Of a DNA stretch of 64,000 nucleotides, positions 62,753-64,000 are shown one piece after another. Source of the stretch: an uncultured Lachnospiraceae bacterium (GTDB taxonomy: Bacteria; Bacillota; Clostridia; Lachnospirales; Lachnospiraceae); assembly GCA_910580015.1 (NCBI GenBank), contig CAJTVT010000001.1, forward strand, positions 62,001 to 126,000, written 5' to 3'. The notes below the pieces were generated by a model. The model made no database searches. It was not told where the DNA came from and saw only the letters and a list, made by a program, of their open reading frames with translations. The number at the start of each line of letters is the position of its first letter. Positions within the stretch are counted from its first letter, which is position 1. Made by a program: the position numbers and the translations under genes.

Positions 62753-64000
62753 TCTTGTAGGAGGAACGATCTTCTCCTGTCCTCCCATATATGGCTGGAG
62801 GGCGAGTGGGATCTTCACACTGTTGTCCTCACACAAATTATTTTCTAAAAATGCAATCAACATACGGGGTGGTGCCACCACCGTATTATTCAAGGTATGA
62901 GCAAAATATTTGCCTTCCTTACCAGTAACTCGGATTTTCAGACGGCGCGCTTGGGCATCTCCCAGATTGGAACAGCTTCCCACTTCAAAATATTTTTGCT
63001 GCCTGGGGGACCATGCCTCCACATCGATCGATTTTACTTTTAAGTCTGCTAAATCGCCAGAACAACATTCCAAAGTACGCACGGGGATATCCATGGAACG
63101 AAACAGATCCACCGTGTTCTGCCACAACTTCTCAAACCACATCATGGACTCCTCTGGCTTACAAACCACAATCATTTCCTGCTTTTCAAACTGATGAATC
63201 CGATACACCCCGCGCTCCTCAATGCCATGAGCACCTTTTTCCTTTCGAAAGCAAGGAGAATAGCTGGTCAATGTCTGTGGAAGTTGTTCCTCATTTAATA
63301 TGGTATCAATAAATTTACCGATCATGGAATGTTCACTGGTTCCAATCAGATAGAGATCCTCTCCCTCAATTTTGTACATCATAGCATCCATTTCCGCAAA
63401 ACTCATAACTCCAGTCACCACATTGCTGCGGATCATAAAGGGTGGCACACAGTAAGTAAAGCCTCTGTTTACCATAAAATCTCTGGCATAGGAAATCACT
63501 GCGGAGTGCAATCTTGCAATATCTCCCATCAGATAATAGAAACCATTTCCTGCTACTTTTCTGGCACTGTCCAGATCAAGCCCTTGAAACCGTTCCATGA
63601 TCTCTGCATGATAAGGCACCTCAAAATCTGGTGTCACTGGCTCCCCATATTTCTGCACTTCCACATTCTCACTGTCATCTTTTCCAATAGGCACAGAAGG
63701 ATCAATAATATTTGGAATGGTCATCATGATTTTTGTTACTTTCTCTTGAAGTTCCCCTTCCAACACCTCAAGCTCTGCCAAACGTTTTGCTCCTGCATTC
63801 ACTTGTACTTTCATCGCTTCTGCTTCATCCCTGCGCCCCTGACCCATCAGCGCTCCAATTTGTTTGGATAATTTCTTTCGGTCTGCACGCAGCGCATCGG
63901 CTTCCTGCTGGGTCTTCCTGGCCTGGGCATCCAGCTCAATCACCTCATCCACCAACGGCAATTTGCTGTCCTGAAATTTGTTCCGAATATTCTGTTTTAC
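62750..64000 (-). CDS. serS: Seryl-tRNA synthetase (5' end outside window)
   Basis: SerRS charges tRNA(Ser), and tRNA(Sec) where present. The window contains 416 codons reading continuously to its right edge; the true start lies further right (the codons before 63961 read VKQNIRNKFQDSK in frame, part of the usual N-terminal arm). Seen: the coiled-coil arm (DEVIELDAQARKTQQEADAL), motif 2 (FRKEKGAHGIEERGVYRIHQ) and motif 3 (VAPPRMLIAFLENN). The stop codon forms one edge of the palindromic element. Whether a T-box controls it cannot be seen. Confidence 0.96.
   Translation of the reverse strand, partial: VKQNIRNKFQDSKLPLVDEVIELDAQARKTQQEADALRADRKKLSKQIGALMGQGRRDEAEAMKVQVNAGAKRLAELEVLEGELQEKVTKIMMTIPNIIDPSVPIGKDDSENVEVQKYGEPVTPDFEVPYHAEIMERFQGLDLDSARKVAGNGFYYLMGDIARLHSAVISYARDFMVNRGFTYCVPPFMIRSNVVTGVMSFAEMDAMMYKIEGEDLYLIGTSEHSMIGKFIDTILNEEQLPQTLTSYSPCFRKEKGAHGIEERGVYRIHQFEKQEMIVVCKPEESMMWFEKLWQNTVDLFRSMDIPVRTLECCSGDLADLKVKSIDVEAWSPRQQKYFEVGSCSNLGDAQARRLKIRVTGKEGKYFAHTLNNTVVAPPRMLIAFLENNLCEDNSVKIPLALQPYMGGQEKIVPPTR

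Noticed and set aside
1..64000. tRNA genes, rRNA, CRISPR arrays, prophage
   Set aside because: No cloverleaf, GTTCGAATCC-type T-loop, regular repeat-spacer pattern or phage structural gene was found on reading either strand.

Overview
The window looks like a chromosomal segment of a gut-type anaerobic Firmicute, most probably a Lachnospiraceae (Clostridia). The support is the gene set: an HPr kinase-murB-rapZ-whiA cluster, HydF (FeFe-hydrogenase maturation) next to a TM1266-type regulator, tRNA-sensing T-box leaders on trp and proS, a TSCPD small protein, a short-type ProRS and large secreted glycan-active proteins. Genus cannot be fixed from the sequence alone. I count 50 protein-coding genes, 48 on the minus strand; only pyrG and the small TSCPD gene run on the plus strand. 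No tRNA, rRNA, CRISPR array, prophage or intact insertion sequence was seen. The genes at both ends are cut by the window: fba on the left (its 3' part is missing) and serS on the right (its start is missing).

Layout from left to right, nearly all transcribed right to left. At 0.2-11.6 kb: fba, a lipid kinase, whiA, rapZ, murB, an M18 aminopeptidase, hprK, uvrC and an ftsH with a 370-residue acidic repeat tail. At 11.8-13.4 kb: pyrG on the plus strand. At 13.7-19.0 kb: a HAD phosphatase, a membrane-anchored C39-like protease, a VanS/VanR-like two-component pair, hydF, a TM1266-like regulator and an unknown 76-residue protein. At 19-25 kb: trkH/trkA potassium uptake, degV, ybaK and a Uup-like ABC-F ATPase. 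At 25.6-33.2 kb: a three-gene secreted-protein operon with its own promoter and terminator. It encodes a membrane-anchored SurA/PrsA-like protein and two roughly 1060-residue right-handed beta-helix proteins with different C-terminal modules (three FN3 plus two Ig-like; two discoidin/CBM32-like). I read it as a candidate GH136-like (lacto-N-biosidase type) enzyme pair with a dedicated chaperone, and it is the most interesting locus here.

At 33.4-40.7 kb lies a complete tryptophan operon under T-box control in the unusual order trpE-G-C-F-B-A-D. A lone serine recombinase and secA follow. At 44.5-45.6 kb is a gene-poor stretch with a consensus promoter and terminator but no intact frame between them. 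At 45.6-47.6 kb is proS with a T-box and a GC-rich, hairpin-filled block between T-box and gene. At 47.6-54 kb: an AI-2E-family permease, a pseudouridine synthase and carAB with a structured leader. At 54-56 kb: two unrecognised proteins, one a membrane-anchored beta-propeller-like protein. At 56-60.3 kb is a pantothenate/CoA cluster (panG-like, panB, panC, panD, coaBC) with no classical panE. At 60.4-64 kb: an FtsW/RodA-family protein, a membrane-anchored unknown, a 171-bp palindromic element and serS.

The housekeeping parts cover wall synthesis, carbon regulation, secretion, nucleotide, amino-acid and cofactor synthesis. The accessory interest is in the beta-helix operon, the odd leaders and the palindromic repeats. 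All functions are from reading translated sequence and remembered family motifs; no database search was possible.
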